DNA from: a virus
IMG/VR virus record: IMGVR_UViG_3300007509_000022
Coordinates: 1-37,804 of that record
Direction: 5' to 3' (one strand)
Length of the DNA: 37,804 nucleotides
Shown here: positions 19,613-25,483 of the stretch, piece after piece
Layout of the letters: the number at the start of each line of letters is the position of its first letter
Position numbering within the stretch: position 1 is the first letter of the stretch
Program-made: the position numbers and the translations under genes
Notes under the pieces: generated by a model
What the model saw: only the letters and a program-made list of their open reading frames with translations
Databases searched by the model: none
Told to the model about the DNA's origin: nothing

Positions 19613-19679
19613 GCTTGCGAGCTTGTGCTCTTAATTTTTTATAAAAATTCGGGTGTCTCCATACGTGAGTCATATCCAT
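19467..19679 (-). CDS. Minus-strand gene with MDMTHVWRHPNFYK start (70 aa)
   Basis: After the gp88-family stop, ATG 19679 opens a frame whose first 20 residues, MDMTHVWRHPNFYKKLRAQA, look conserved and familiar from marine phages. An upstream ATG at 19703 overlaps the gp88 end and is also possible. The following 50 residues (KLTSSQASGPQASNLPLRAQ...) are low-complexity Ser/Gln/Ala/Pro, produced by the AAGCTTG-type DNA repeats, and lie antisense to the 3' end of the plus-strand nuclease. The N-terminal block is probably functional; the tail may vary freely. Coupled to gp88 by overlap. Confidence 0.55.
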   Translation of the reverse strand: MDMTHVWRHPNFYKKLRAQARKLTSSQASGPQASNLPLRAQAEVPSAQAPGSKHQGTSVPSPYPGHKQQG

Positions 19680-19684
19680 CTCTG

Positions 19685-20290
19685 TTAGTGCTTGCCGTAA
19701 CATATGTTAGATGTTCCCCGGTCCCAGCATGCGCGGCAGCTGCCGCAGGCGTTGCCCTGATCGGGCGCCGGGCAGGTCCTGTCTCCAGGCTTCGTTGACA
19801 CAGTCGACGTCCACGGCCAGTGTGTCACCGGTCCCTGGTCTATCATATGTGAAGAGATTCTAATAATTAAATTTGTTGGAATTACGGCCGGATCCATGAG
19901 CGTTAAAAATTTTACTTCTCTAGTTGGCATCCAGTGTCTGGTCCCCGGTGTACGCTTGCACACTAAAAAAATATTTTTTAGATGCTCGCAGCTCTGGATG
20001 TCTCCGCTGTCATGCCACCTGAACCAGTCCTGGTCCTTGATCAGTGTTACCATGGCGTCCACCCATCGCGGGTCCGTCAATGCTTGCAACCTACGGTTGA
20101 GCGCGTCCTTAACGTTCCTGAACCGGTAGCGGCCTTTCATGGCGTAACAGCCCGCGCAGACAGAGCCAGGGACCTTCTGGAGCTTCACCCCGGTGATACA
20201 TCTCCAGGCTGGCAGGTTGTGCGCCGGTCCGGGCATCTTGCTTGGCTTCGACAGCCCGCCGGTTATTTGTCTTGCTTCTTTTTTAAGCAT
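19685..20290 (-). CDS. Gene product 88 family protein (201 aa)
   Basis: Clear match to the phage gp88 family (Pfam GP88): KMPGPAHNLPAWRCITGVKL, GSVCAGCYAMKGRYRFRNV, then FRWHDSGDIQS, the HWMPTREVK block and C-terminal CGSCRACW. Cysteines C-x2-C-Y and CGSCRAC may hold a metal or Fe-S cluster; the biochemical role is not established to my knowledge. The ATG at 20290 has AGAAAGGA eight bases upstream, and the gene has its own TTGACA promoter. Its GC content is far above that of the neighbours, with many GGC/CTG/CCG codons, so it is probably a recent transfer. Confidence 0.85.
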   Translation of the reverse strand: MLKKEARQITGGLSKPSKMPGPAHNLPAWRCITGVKLQKVPGSVCAGCYAMKGRYRFRNVKDALNRRLQALTDPRWVDAMVTLIKDQDWFRWHDSGDIQSCEHLKNIFLVCKRTPGTRHWMPTREVKFLTLMDPAVIPTNLIIRISSHMIDQGPVTHWPWTSTVSTKPGDRTCPAPDQGNACGSCRACWDRGTSNICYGKH

Positions 20291-20387
20291 TTTAAAATCC
20301 TTTCTACTTTTTTAATATATGTTTTTTTTAAGTACTTATGATCAGTAATAAAATAATCTAATAAATAATATTTCTTTTTCATATCTT

Positions 20388-20416
20388 ATAATATCCTACA
20401 GCTTGGGACCTGTCAA
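20388..20416 (-). promoter_or_regulatory. Promoter of the gp88-family gene
   Basis: Minus strand: -35 TTGACA (20411-20416), 17-bp spacer, -10 TATTAT (20388-20393). The -35 is part of the shared 11-mer CAAGCTTGACA. The segment GGATATTATAAGAT is also found in the promoter of the next unit. The leader to ATG 20290 is about 90 nt, AT-rich. Confidence 0.7.
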
Positions 20417-20450
20417 GCTTGGACGCTTGCAGGCTTGCAGCTTGCAGCTT
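20402..20450. repeat. Tandem GCTTG(CAG/GGA)-type repeats
   Basis: Degenerate repeats of (A)GCTTGG/GCTTGC lie between the GC palindrome and the promoter -35. Similar runs occur at 271-295, 19505-19632, 20802-20827 and 21146-21163. They are confined to the edges of transcription units on the minus-strand side and after the Hsp20 gene, and may be a slippage-prone or mobile short repeat. Confidence 0.7.
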
Positions 20451-20453
20451 TCC

Positions 20454-20467
20454 GGGCGGGCCCACCC
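20454..20467. repeat. GGGCGGGCCCACCC near-palindrome, copy 1
   Basis: One of five copies of GGGNGGGCCCACCC (others at 20835, 23835, 23870, 23897). One base from a perfect 14-bp palindrome. Lies between the terminator T-tract of the 76-aa gene and the AAGCTTG-type repeats ahead of the gp88 promoter. Confidence 0.85.
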
Positions 20468-20501
20468 AAAAAAAAGAAGCGCACAACTTGAGGTTGTGCG
20501 C
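20468..20501 (-). terminator. Intrinsic terminator of the 76-aa minus-strand gene
   Basis: Perfect 9-bp stem GCGCACAAC (20479-20487) and GTTGTGCGC (20493-20501) with loop TTGAG. On the minus strand it is followed by TTC and eight T (plus-strand A at 20468-20475). It is the clearest rho-independent terminator in the window, and the GGGTGGGCCCGCCC repeat follows the T-tract. Confidence 0.85.
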
Positions 20502-20527
20502 CCCATTCCTAACAGATTGGAATTTTT

Positions 20528-20758
20528 TCAATCTAATAAGACCATATAAGCTTTGGCGTTGTGCTGCCTGAACCAGTCCAGACCCTTCCTCATTTTCTCC
20601 CAGTGCTTAGATCCTCCGGTGCCCAGGGTCCTGTCTTCGATGGTTGCGGCAACTTCATCAATAAAAATTTTATCATGAATGCGCGCTTCTTCTTTGGTCA
20701 ACATCACAGCTTCACCATTGAACCTGTTACGTCTCTCTTCAGTTTTTTCTTTTTTCAT
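20528..20758 (-). CDS. Unknown minus-strand protein (76 aa) in its own transcription unit
   Basis: ATG 20758 follows AAAAAAGGAG, an excellent ribosome site. The product starts very charged (KKEKTEERRNRFNGE), then VMLTKEEARIHDKIFIDEVA and SKHWEKMRKGLDWFRQHNAK. It looks like a small helical protein with no membrane segment or cysteine. No family recognised. Own promoter at 20778-20804 and strong terminator at 20468-20501, so it is an independently expressed one-gene unit of moron type. GC content is higher than the flanking AT-rich genes, as for gp88. Confidence 0.75.
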   Translation of the reverse strand: MKKEKTEERRNRFNGEAVMLTKEEARIHDKIFIDEVAATIEDRTLGTGGSKHWEKMRKGLDWFRQHNAKAYMVLLD

Positions 20759-20777
20759 TTTTTCTCCTTTTTTAAAT

Positions 20778-20804
20778 CTTATAATATCCCAGGTCCCCTG
20801 TCAA
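20778..20804 (-). promoter_or_regulatory. Promoter of the 76-aa gene
   Basis: Minus strand: -35 TTGACA (20799-20804); -10 TATAAG (20778-20783, spacer 15) or TAAGAT (20776-20781, spacer 17). Shares CAAGCTTGACAGG and GGATATTATAAGAT with the gp88 promoter, but is five bases shorter between them. Confidence 0.65.
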
Positions 20805-20834
20805 GCTTGGGCGCTTGGACGCTTGGACTTTATT

Positions 20835-20848
20835 GGGAGGGCCCACCC
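20835..20848. repeat. GGGAGGGCCCACCC near-palindrome, copy 2
   Basis: Second copy of GGGNGGGCCCACCC, again next to an A7-8 run on the plus strand (T-tract on the minus strand, 20849-20856), just after the end of the 79-aa minus-strand gene and before the promoter of the 76-aa gene. Same order as copy 1. Confidence 0.85.
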
Positions 20849-20861
20849 AAAAAAAATATTT

Positions 20862-21101
20862 TCACAGTGATTTTTCTCTGACTAGTTCTGTATCAGGCTG
20901 GACTAGATCTCCATGTTCTTCTTCCATTTCATTCCAATCTAGAATATTAAGCCCTGAAGCTACAGCCTTAGCCTCTTCATGATTTCTGCACATACAGAAG
21001 GTGAACGTGTGGGTGTCTCCATAATTACACATGACCACTGAACCTTCAGCCCAGTGGCAACCTTCTTTATTAATTTGTTTTATTTTATTTTTTGTTAGCA
21101 T
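20862..21101 (-). CDS. Unknown minus-strand protein (79 aa) in its own transcription unit
   Basis: ATG 21101 was chosen because AGAAAGGA lies directly upstream; longer frames run into the promoter. The protein reads LTKNKIKQINKEGCHWAEGSVV, then MCNYGDTHTFTFCMCRNHEEAKAVASGLN and an acidic tail. Three or four cysteines plus histidines (CHW, MCNYGD, CMCRNH) could bind a metal. No family recognised. It is the first gene of the minus-strand cassette array, with promoter at 21121-21149 and a T-tract/GC-palindrome after the stop. Confidence 0.7.
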   Translation of the reverse strand: MLTKNKIKQINKEGCHWAEGSVVMCNYGDTHTFTFCMCRNHEEAKAVASGLNILDWNEMEEEHGDLVQPDTELVREKSL

Positions 21102-21120
21102 TTTTTTCCTTTCTAAATTC

Positions 21121-21149
21121 ATCCTACAGCATCCCAGATCCATTGTCAA
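21121..21149 (-). promoter_or_regulatory. Promoter of the 79-aa gene
   Basis: Minus strand: -35 TTGACA (21144-21149), 17-bp spacer, -10 TAGGAT (21121-21126, 4 of 6). The -35 is again preceded by CAAGC, giving the shared CAAGCTTGACA. Confidence 0.6.
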
Positions 21150-21519
21150 GCTTGTGGCTTGCTGCTTTTTTTAATTTTCATATTAACCCATACGTGCTTA
21201 CTATAGAACACGTATGAGCAAAACCTGGCGGAATGTATAGGCCGGCCGCAGACCGCTGATTTTTTCTCATTATTCCTGATCCCAGATCCAACAGTTAAGT
21301 ACTCAATAGCCGTACGAACTATTAACAAACCCATTCCAGCCTATTGGATCAGGGATCAGCTTGAACCCTTACTTTATATATAAATATAAAAAATTTTTTT
21401 CTATTTCAAGTTGCATTTCTTTCTGCAACTTGCGGTTGCGTTTTTGTACTGCCAACCGCAAGTTAGCTTAAATTGTATATTTAAGTTTTTATAAATAAAT
21501 ATAAATTAACATATAATCC
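21150..21519. other. Gene-poor spacer with several inverted repeats
   Basis: No convincing gene. From left to right: a GCTTG repeat remnant; an 8-bp inverted repeat CATACGTG/CACGTATG (21189-21196 and 21209-21216); a GC-rich block GGCCGGCCGCAGACCGC (21241-21257); an AT-rich run (21370-21405); two overlapping hairpins (21408-21464); then AT-rich sequence up to the promoter of the 326-aa gene. A 62-codon minus-strand frame (21146-21334) exists but has no ribosome site. This region separates the minus-strand array from the plus-strand genes, so it is the natural regulatory boundary. Confidence 0.5.
21408..21464 (+). promoter_or_regulatory. Two mutually exclusive hairpins
   Basis: Hairpin A: AAGTTGCA (21408-21415) with TGCAACTT (21424-21431), 8-nt loop. 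Hairpin B: AACTTGCGGTTG (21427-21438) with CAACCGCAAGTT (21453-21464), perfect 12 bp, 14-nt loop that contains TTTTT. They share AACTT, so only one can form at a time, as in an attenuator or a riboswitch switch. Upstream of the promoter at 21522, so it would act only in a longer transcript, or as DNA-level sites. Confidence 0.55.
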
Positions 21520-21550
21520 TATTGACAAAGAATGTCAATAGTGTAAATTA
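21520..21550 (+). promoter_or_regulatory. Promoter with inverted-repeat operator for the 326-aa gene
   Basis: TATTGACA-AAGAA-TGTCAATA (21520-21540) is a perfect 8-bp inverted repeat that contains the -35 TTGACA (21522-21527). A weak -10 TAAATT (21544-21549) follows with 16-bp spacing. A dimeric repressor bound here would block the polymerase; the RHH protein at 14564 is one candidate. Confidence 0.6.
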
Positions 21551-21592
21551 AAAATAATGCAAATAAATAAAAACAATAACAGAAAGGACAAA

Positions 21593-22573
21593 ATGAGCAG
21601 AATAAGACTGAACCAAGAGTACAGAAATAAGATAGCCAATAGAATGCGAGTACACTTGGAACAAGAGGACACAATAGAAAAACAAAAATATGACAATTTA
21701 AAAGGCGACCAAATTGACATAAATGACAATGCTTGGAATGTTGCTGAAAAAATAGTTCGTAGGCATTATACACCAAGTGATGTTGAAAAAGCCTACTACC
21801 TACAAAATAAATTTGAGAATGTAAATACTATTGCAAAGGATAGTTGTTTTCACTTTCATTATATGGGGGAAGTAGAGGGTAGAGATTATGACAATAATCC
21901 TATTAAAGAAACTAAAGCAATAGAAAAACATTTTGATTTTAGATTAAATGGTTCTATTGATACTGAAAACAATGATAGTTATAATCGTTCTGACAATGAG
22001 TATGGTTATGCTTTATTTCGTGATGAACTTAAAGCCCAAGAGAACTGCAACCCAGATATTTTGATTGAACAAGAGGGCAAAGAAAACAACCCACATTTAA
22101 CAAAATATAGAGACGCAAATAATAAATATCTTGGTGATGATGACAAGGGTTATGGTAAAGAATGGAATGAGAAGTATCAATTAGATTTAATTGGTAGGGA
22201 GTATTGCCGAGATAGAACTTTACTTTGTTCAGAACAAGAGTTTATGATGTTGATAGATTGGAAAAAAGCAAAAGGTCAATTTGTTATGGCACATCATAAG
22301 TGGATTAAATCTGTACTAGACCAGATGAAAGAAATTAAAATTGGTCTTAAAGGTTATAAATATTTAGACGAGGCTTTAGAGTTGTCAAAAGAACTTGGCT
22401 TGAATATTACTGACGCAGAAATAATCAGAACAAACTCTACTGGGCTTGTAATCTATAATCCTAAAAATCTAGCTGATAGAATAAAAGGAATGAAGAACAA
22501 GAGAGTTAAAACGAAAGAAGAAAAAATAGCTGAAAGAATGGCATATATGCAACAATCACAAGTTGCAAATTAA
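21593..22573 (+). CDS. Conserved marine-phage protein (326 aa)
   Basis: ATG 21593 has AGAAAGGA eight bases upstream and starts the recognisable SRIRLNQEYRNKIANRMRVH segment; an upstream ATG at 21557 has no such site. The first 90 residues are a charged helical domain (HLEQEDTIEKQKYDNL; VAEKIVRRHYTPSDVEKAYYLQ), then NVNTIAKDSCFHFHYMGE. The C-terminal part contains YKYLDEALELSKELGLNI and a basic tail. I have seen the RxRLNQxxRxKI start and the TIAKDSCFHF block in other marine phage proteins, but know no function. It is the first gene of a five-gene plus-strand unit. Confidence 0.75.
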   Translation: MSRIRLNQEYRNKIANRMRVHLEQEDTIEKQKYDNLKGDQIDINDNAWNVAEKIVRRHYTPSDVEKAYYLQNKFENVNTIAKDSCFHFHYMGEVEGRDYDNNPIKETKAIEKHFDFRLNGSIDTENNDSYNRSDNEYGYALFRDELKAQENCNPDILIEQEGKENNPHLTKYRDANNKYLGDDDKGYGKEWNEKYQLDLIGREYCRDRTLLCSEQEFMMLIDWKKAKGQFVMAHHKWIKSVLDQMKEIKIGLKGYKYLDEALELSKELGLNITDAEIIRTNSTGLVIYNPKNLADRIKGMKNKRVKTKEEKIAERMAYMQQSQVAN

Positions 22574-22586
22574 TTTTTTCTAACTA

Positions 22587-22622
22587 TTGACAATTCTGGG
22601 AGTTTAAAATAAACTCCCAGAA
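22587..22622 (+). promoter_or_regulatory. Promoter embedding a perfect 13-bp inverted repeat
   Basis: -35 TTGACA (22587-22592) is followed by TTCTGGGAGTTTA (22594-22606), loop AAA, TAAACTCCCAGAA (22610-22622). A -10-like TAAACT (22610-22615) falls in the right arm at 17-bp spacing. No T-tract follows, so it is more likely an operator or an mRNA 5' hairpin than a terminator. The leader then carries AGAAAGGA before ATG 22639. Confidence 0.6.
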
Positions 22623-22638
22623 TAACAGAAAGGAAAAA

Positions 22639-22902
22639 ATGACAAATAAAATAGACTTAAACAACATACCAAATAATTTTGTTGTAACTTATTTTGCTAA
22701 TAAACATAAAAAAGTTATTACAAGAAATGGTAGTTGGTTCAAACCAAATACAGACACAGTAGGCAAGGCATTTATATCAAAAAATGGTGTAGTATGTTTT
22801 GTCTATTGGGATTTAGACGCAACTCCAGATGAGAAAGGCAATCAATGGCGAATGGCGAAAAATCCAATGACAATAAAAGCAACAACAACAATAGAGGGAT
22901 AA
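22639..22902 (+). CDS. Conserved small marine-phage protein (87 aa)
   Basis: Good ribosome site AGAAAGGA before the ATG. The product is beta-rich: NFVVTYFANKHKKVITRNGS, AFISKNGVVCFVYWDLDATPD, then QWRMAKNPMTIK. I recognise the type (strand, basic turn, NGS, then F-D-L-D and A-x-NPM) from small marine-phage proteins without assigned function. No membrane segment. Second gene of the plus-strand unit; the next gene starts 2 nt after its stop codon. Confidence 0.7.
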   Translation: MTNKIDLNNIPNNFVVTYFANKHKKVITRNGSWFKPNTDTVGKAFISKNGVVCFVYWDLDATPDEKGNQWRMAKNPMTIKATTTIEG

Positions 22903-22904
22903 AT

Positions 22905-23111
22905 ATGACATACTTTATAATGAGAAAGTTTAAAATTGAACACAGTGATTATGAACCAGAATATAGGGTTGAAAAATGTACTGACAATTTAGACCAAGCA
23001 AATAAATTTTTATCTGCCTTGTCTTTGTTAGAGGAAAGTAAGAATATAACTTATTTTATTGTTCAACACGATTTCAATGAACCATTAATCCTAACAAAAG
23101 AGGTGGCATAA
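22905..23111 (+). CDS. Small conserved protein (68 aa)
   Basis: ATG 22905 (TYFIMRKFKIEHSDYEPEYR) is preferred; the frame is open further upstream, but that part is only Asn/Gly-rich shadow of the previous gene. A strand, a helix (NLDQANKFLSALSLLEESK) and a strand (ITYFIVQHDF) make a small alpha/beta fold. Unknown function; probably a marine-phage family. The next gene starts directly after its stop. Confidence 0.65.
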   Translation: MTYFIMRKFKIEHSDYEPEYRVEKCTDNLDQANKFLSALSLLEESKNITYFIVQHDFNEPLILTKEVA

Positions 23112-23327
23112 ATGATAGATTACAATTTAGTCCTATACTTCGGTATAGGGCTAATTGTTTTTGGTTTTGTTTTATTTTTAGTTTCAATTCATTTTGAAAG
23201 GAAAGCAGAAATAGAATTATTTAAACTGGAACAATTAAAAAAATCTTTTGACAAGAACAAAGCAAAAGTTTTTAAGACTGTTGATAGTAAAGGCGACATG
23301 ACAATATGGTATCAATATAATGAGTGA
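23112..23327 (+). CDS. Single-pass membrane protein (71 aa)
   Basis: Begins immediately after the previous stop. One transmembrane segment (LVLYFGIGLIVFGFVLFLVSI, residues about 6-26), then a basic amphipathic helix (RKAEIELFKLEQLKKSFDKN) and a short beta end (DMTIWYQYN). Probably N-out, C-in by the positive-inside rule. Function unknown. Overlaps the next gene by 8 nt. Confidence 0.65.
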   Translation: MIDYNLVLYFGIGLIVFGFVLFLVSIHFERKAEIELFKLEQLKKSFDKNKAKVFKTVDSKGDMTIWYQYNE

Positions 23328-23688
23328 TTATAACTGGTGTCATAATCCTGATTGCCATAAGATTGAAACGCAATCAAGGGTACGAGGTTCAGGGGATAAT
23401 AAAGTTTTAAGAACTGTTAAAATAAAAGCTAATAGGTTTAATGGTTATCAAAGTAATATTTGGAATTACTTTTGCAACAACAGCTGCTTGTTTCAATTCT
23501 TAAATAAGTTTGGACAAGAGGTTGCTAACATAAGACCAGTTAAGCAACCAAGTGAAACTCCAATCAAAGTTGAGAAAGAAAAATACGACAGTTGGAGATA
23601 TGACTATAATGATATTGAGGGTAGACCACAACGAGTACCATATCAAGCAACAAGAACATCAATCAAATTAAAGAACTCGCAAGAGTAA
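23320..23688 (+). CDS. Conserved zinc-binding protein (122 aa)
   Basis: N-terminal WCHNPDCHKIETQSRVRGSG and later YFCNNSCLFQFLNKFG give C-x4-C...C-x3-C spacing, consistent with a treble-clef-like zinc site. Between them is VLRTVKIKANRFNGYQSNIW. I recognise this family (WCxNPDCH ... RGS...R(T)VK ... YFC...C) in marine phages; no function is known to me. The basic and Pro-rich C-terminus (GRPQRVPYQATRTS) may contact nucleic acid. Last gene of the plus-strand unit. Confidence 0.75.
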   Translation: MSDYNWCHNPDCHKIETQSRVRGSGDNKVLRTVKIKANRFNGYQSNIWNYFCNNSCLFQFLNKFGQEVANIRPVKQPSETPIKVEKEKYDSWRYDYNDIEGRPQRVPYQATRTSIKLKNSQE

Positions 23689-23834
23689 TAAGCCATAAAT
23701 ATTAGGGGAGTAAAATCCCCTAGTACTACTCGCTATAAATGTATGCAGTAATTGCATATACCACATATAGTTGGTCAAGAACTATCTCCCACAAAGTCCT
23801 ACGCATATTGTCGCAGGCGCAAATTCACAATTCT

Positions 23835-23910
23835 GGGCGGGCCCACCCCCACAATTTATAGAGGTACCAGGGCGGGCCCACCCTGGAACGAAAATTGGGA
23901 GGGCCCACCC
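23835..23910. repeat. Cluster of three GGGNGGGCCCACCC near-palindromes
   Basis: Copies at 23835-23848 (C variant), 23870-23883 (C variant) and 23897-23910 (A variant), start-to-start spacing 35 and 27 bp. Very GC-rich islands in AT-rich DNA, just upstream of the TerL promoter. Together with the two copies at 20454 and 20835 they bracket the 21.1-23.7 kb block. Confidence 0.85.
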
Positions 23911-23948
23911 ACTTTAAATAAAAAAAGGGGTCCCAAGTCTACCCTTTA

Positions 23949-23977
23949 TTGATTAATTCAGACGGTTAAGGTATAAC
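23949..23977 (+). promoter_or_regulatory. Promoter for TerL and the structural module
   Basis: -35 TTGATT (23949-23954), exactly 17-bp spacer, -10 TATAAC (23972-23977, 5 of 6). Start point would be near 23985, leaving a leader of about 15 nt before ATG 23999, which has a GAGAT sequence upstream instead of a strong ribosome site. Confidence 0.6.
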
Positions 23978-23998
23978 TTTTCAAAACATATTTGAGAT

Positions 23999-25483
23999 AT
24001 GCAAGATACGGAAAATATTACAAAAAATTTAGAAGGGTTGACCCCAGAAGAAAGTGCTAAGCTAATAGAACTTGAAAGAAGTGTAGCATTGGATGAAGCC
24101 AAGCCAAATATTACAAAAAATTTTTTAAGTTTTGTAAAATACGTTTGGCCTGAGTTTATAGAGGGGTCCCATCATAAAATTATTAATAAAAAATTCAATG
24201 ATCTTGCTGAAGGCAAGATTAAACGACTGATCATAAACATGCCGCCAAGACATACAAAGTCGGAGTTTGCCTCATACTTACTCCCGGCATGGATGATTGG
24301 GAACAACCCAAAATTAAAAATAATTCAAGCAACTCACACGGCCGATCTTGCAATTGATTTTGGACGTAAGACTAAAAACTTAGTTGATGAAAAGAATTAC
24401 CAGGAACTGTTTACCACTAGACTTCAAGAAGATAGTCAGGCAGCAGGGAAATGGAAAACTGAACAAGGTGGTGAATATTTTGCAGCTGGTGTTGGCGGAG
24501 CTATCACTGGACGGGGCGCTGATCTATTAATTATTGACGATCCCCATAAAGAACAAGATGTTCGCGCAGATGGTAAAGCTTTTGATAAAGCTATAAATTG
24601 GTATACAGCTGGACCACGTCAACGTCTTCAGCCTGGTGGCTCAATTGTAATAGTTATGACTAGATGGTCTACAAAAGACATAACTGGTCAATTATTAAAA
24701 GCCCAATCTGAAGAAGGATCGGATCAATGGGAAGTTGTGGAATTACCCGCGTTACTTCCTAATGGAAAACCTGTTTGGCCTGAATACTGGAAAGAGGAAG
24801 AACTTCTTAAAACAAAAGCCTCGATCCCCGTTTCCAACTGGTTGGCCCAATATATGCAGCAACCGACAGCAGAAGAAGGAGCTCTTTTAAAACGAGAATG
24901 GTGGAGAGATTACGAAGAACAATACCCACCTAAATTAGATTATATTGTAATGTCTATGGATACAGCATTTACAAAATCAACAACAGCCGACTATAGCGCC
25001 ATAACCATGTGGGGTGTCTATACAACCGAGGACCGGGGACAAAACATAATTTTACTGAACGCCTTTAAAGGCAGGTACGAGTTCCCTGAACTCCGGAGAG
25101 TGGCTCTGGAAGAATACAGAAACTGGAATCCTGACATGGTCATCATTGAAGCAAAAGCTTCAGGACTGCCTCTGACTCACGAGTTAAGGCAAATGGACAT
25201 CCCAGTTATTAACTTTACACCCTCAAAAGGAAATGATAAACACACTAGAGTAAACTCCGTAGCTCCGCTTTTTGAAAGCGGAAAAGTCTGGGCCCCGATG
25301 CATGAGCATTTTGCCCAGGAAGTAGTGGAAGAGTGCGCTTCTTTTCCATTCGGAGATCATGATGACTACGTCGATAGTACGACACAGGCCATTATGCGAA
25401 TTAGACAGGGCGGTTTGGTTCGTCATCCTGAAGACTATAAAGATGAGCCTATTGTTAGAGGACAAGTAAAGTATTATGGCTAG
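23999..25483 (+). CDS. terL: Terminase large subunit (494 aa)
   Basis: ATPase domain: deviant Walker A MPPRHTKSE (about 81-89), adenine-binding-like FVKYVWPEF, Walker B LLIIDDPHKE (176-184) and coupling motif MTRWS (220-224). Nuclease domain with RNase H-like fold: first acid Asp321 in VMSMDTAF, second Glu384 in VIIEAKASG, third in GDHDDYVDS (Asp453-456). It cuts concatemeric DNA and drives it into proheads through the portal. The PPRHTKS loop lacking the usual GKT is typical of this podophage/siphophage branch. It overlaps the next gene by 8 nt; the small subunit is far away on the opposite strand. Confidence 0.95.
   Translation: MQDTENITKNLEGLTPEESAKLIELERSVALDEAKPNITKNFLSFVKYVWPEFIEGSHHKIINKKFNDLAEGKIKRLIINMPPRHTKSEFASYLLPAWMIGNNPKLKIIQATHTADLAIDFGRKTKNLVDEKNYQELFTTRLQEDSQAAGKWKTEQGGEYFAAGVGGAITGRGADLLIIDDPHKEQDVRADGKAFDKAINWYTAGPRQRLQPGGSIVIVMTRWSTKDITGQLLKAQSEEGSDQWEVVELPALLPNGKPVWPEYWKEEELLKTKASIPVSNWLAQYMQQPTAEEGALLKREWWRDYEEQYPPKLDYIVMSMDTAFTKSTTADYSAITMWGVYTTEDRGQNIILLNAFKGRYEFPELRRVALEEYRNWNPDMVIIEAKASGLPLTHELRQMDIPVINFTPSKGNDKHTRVNSVAPLFESGKVWAPMHEHFAQEVVEECASFPFGDHDDYVDSTTQAIMRIRQGGLVRHPEDYKDEPIVRGQVKYYG

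Larger units (their letters stand above)
23689..23998. other. Intergenic region with hairpin, repeats and TerL promoter
   Basis: No supported gene; the only long frame is a translation of the GC repeats. The region starts with a hairpin TAGGGGA/TCCCCTA (23703-23709, 23716-23722), a possible transcript end without T-tract, and a TATGCA/TGCATA inverted repeat (23742-23747, 23753-23758). Three GGGNGGGCCCACCC copies follow, then a promoter directed at the large terminase. It separates the conserved-unknown unit from the packaging and structural module. Confidence 0.6.

Noticed and set aside
19896-20341. Plus-strand frames opposite the gp88-family gene
   Set aside because: They are shadows of the GC-rich minus-strand gene; the gp88 frame has the family motifs, a promoter and a ribosome site.
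21146-21334. 62-codon minus-strand frame
   Set aside because: No ribosome site, runs into GCTTG repeats and the promoter of the 79-aa gene, and overlaps inverted repeats. Kept as non-coding spacer.
23752-23952. 66-codon plus-strand frame rich in GPP/WEGPPT
   Set aside because: It only translates the GGGNGGGCCCACCC repeats and flanks; no ribosome site. Similar strings appear wherever the repeat occurs.
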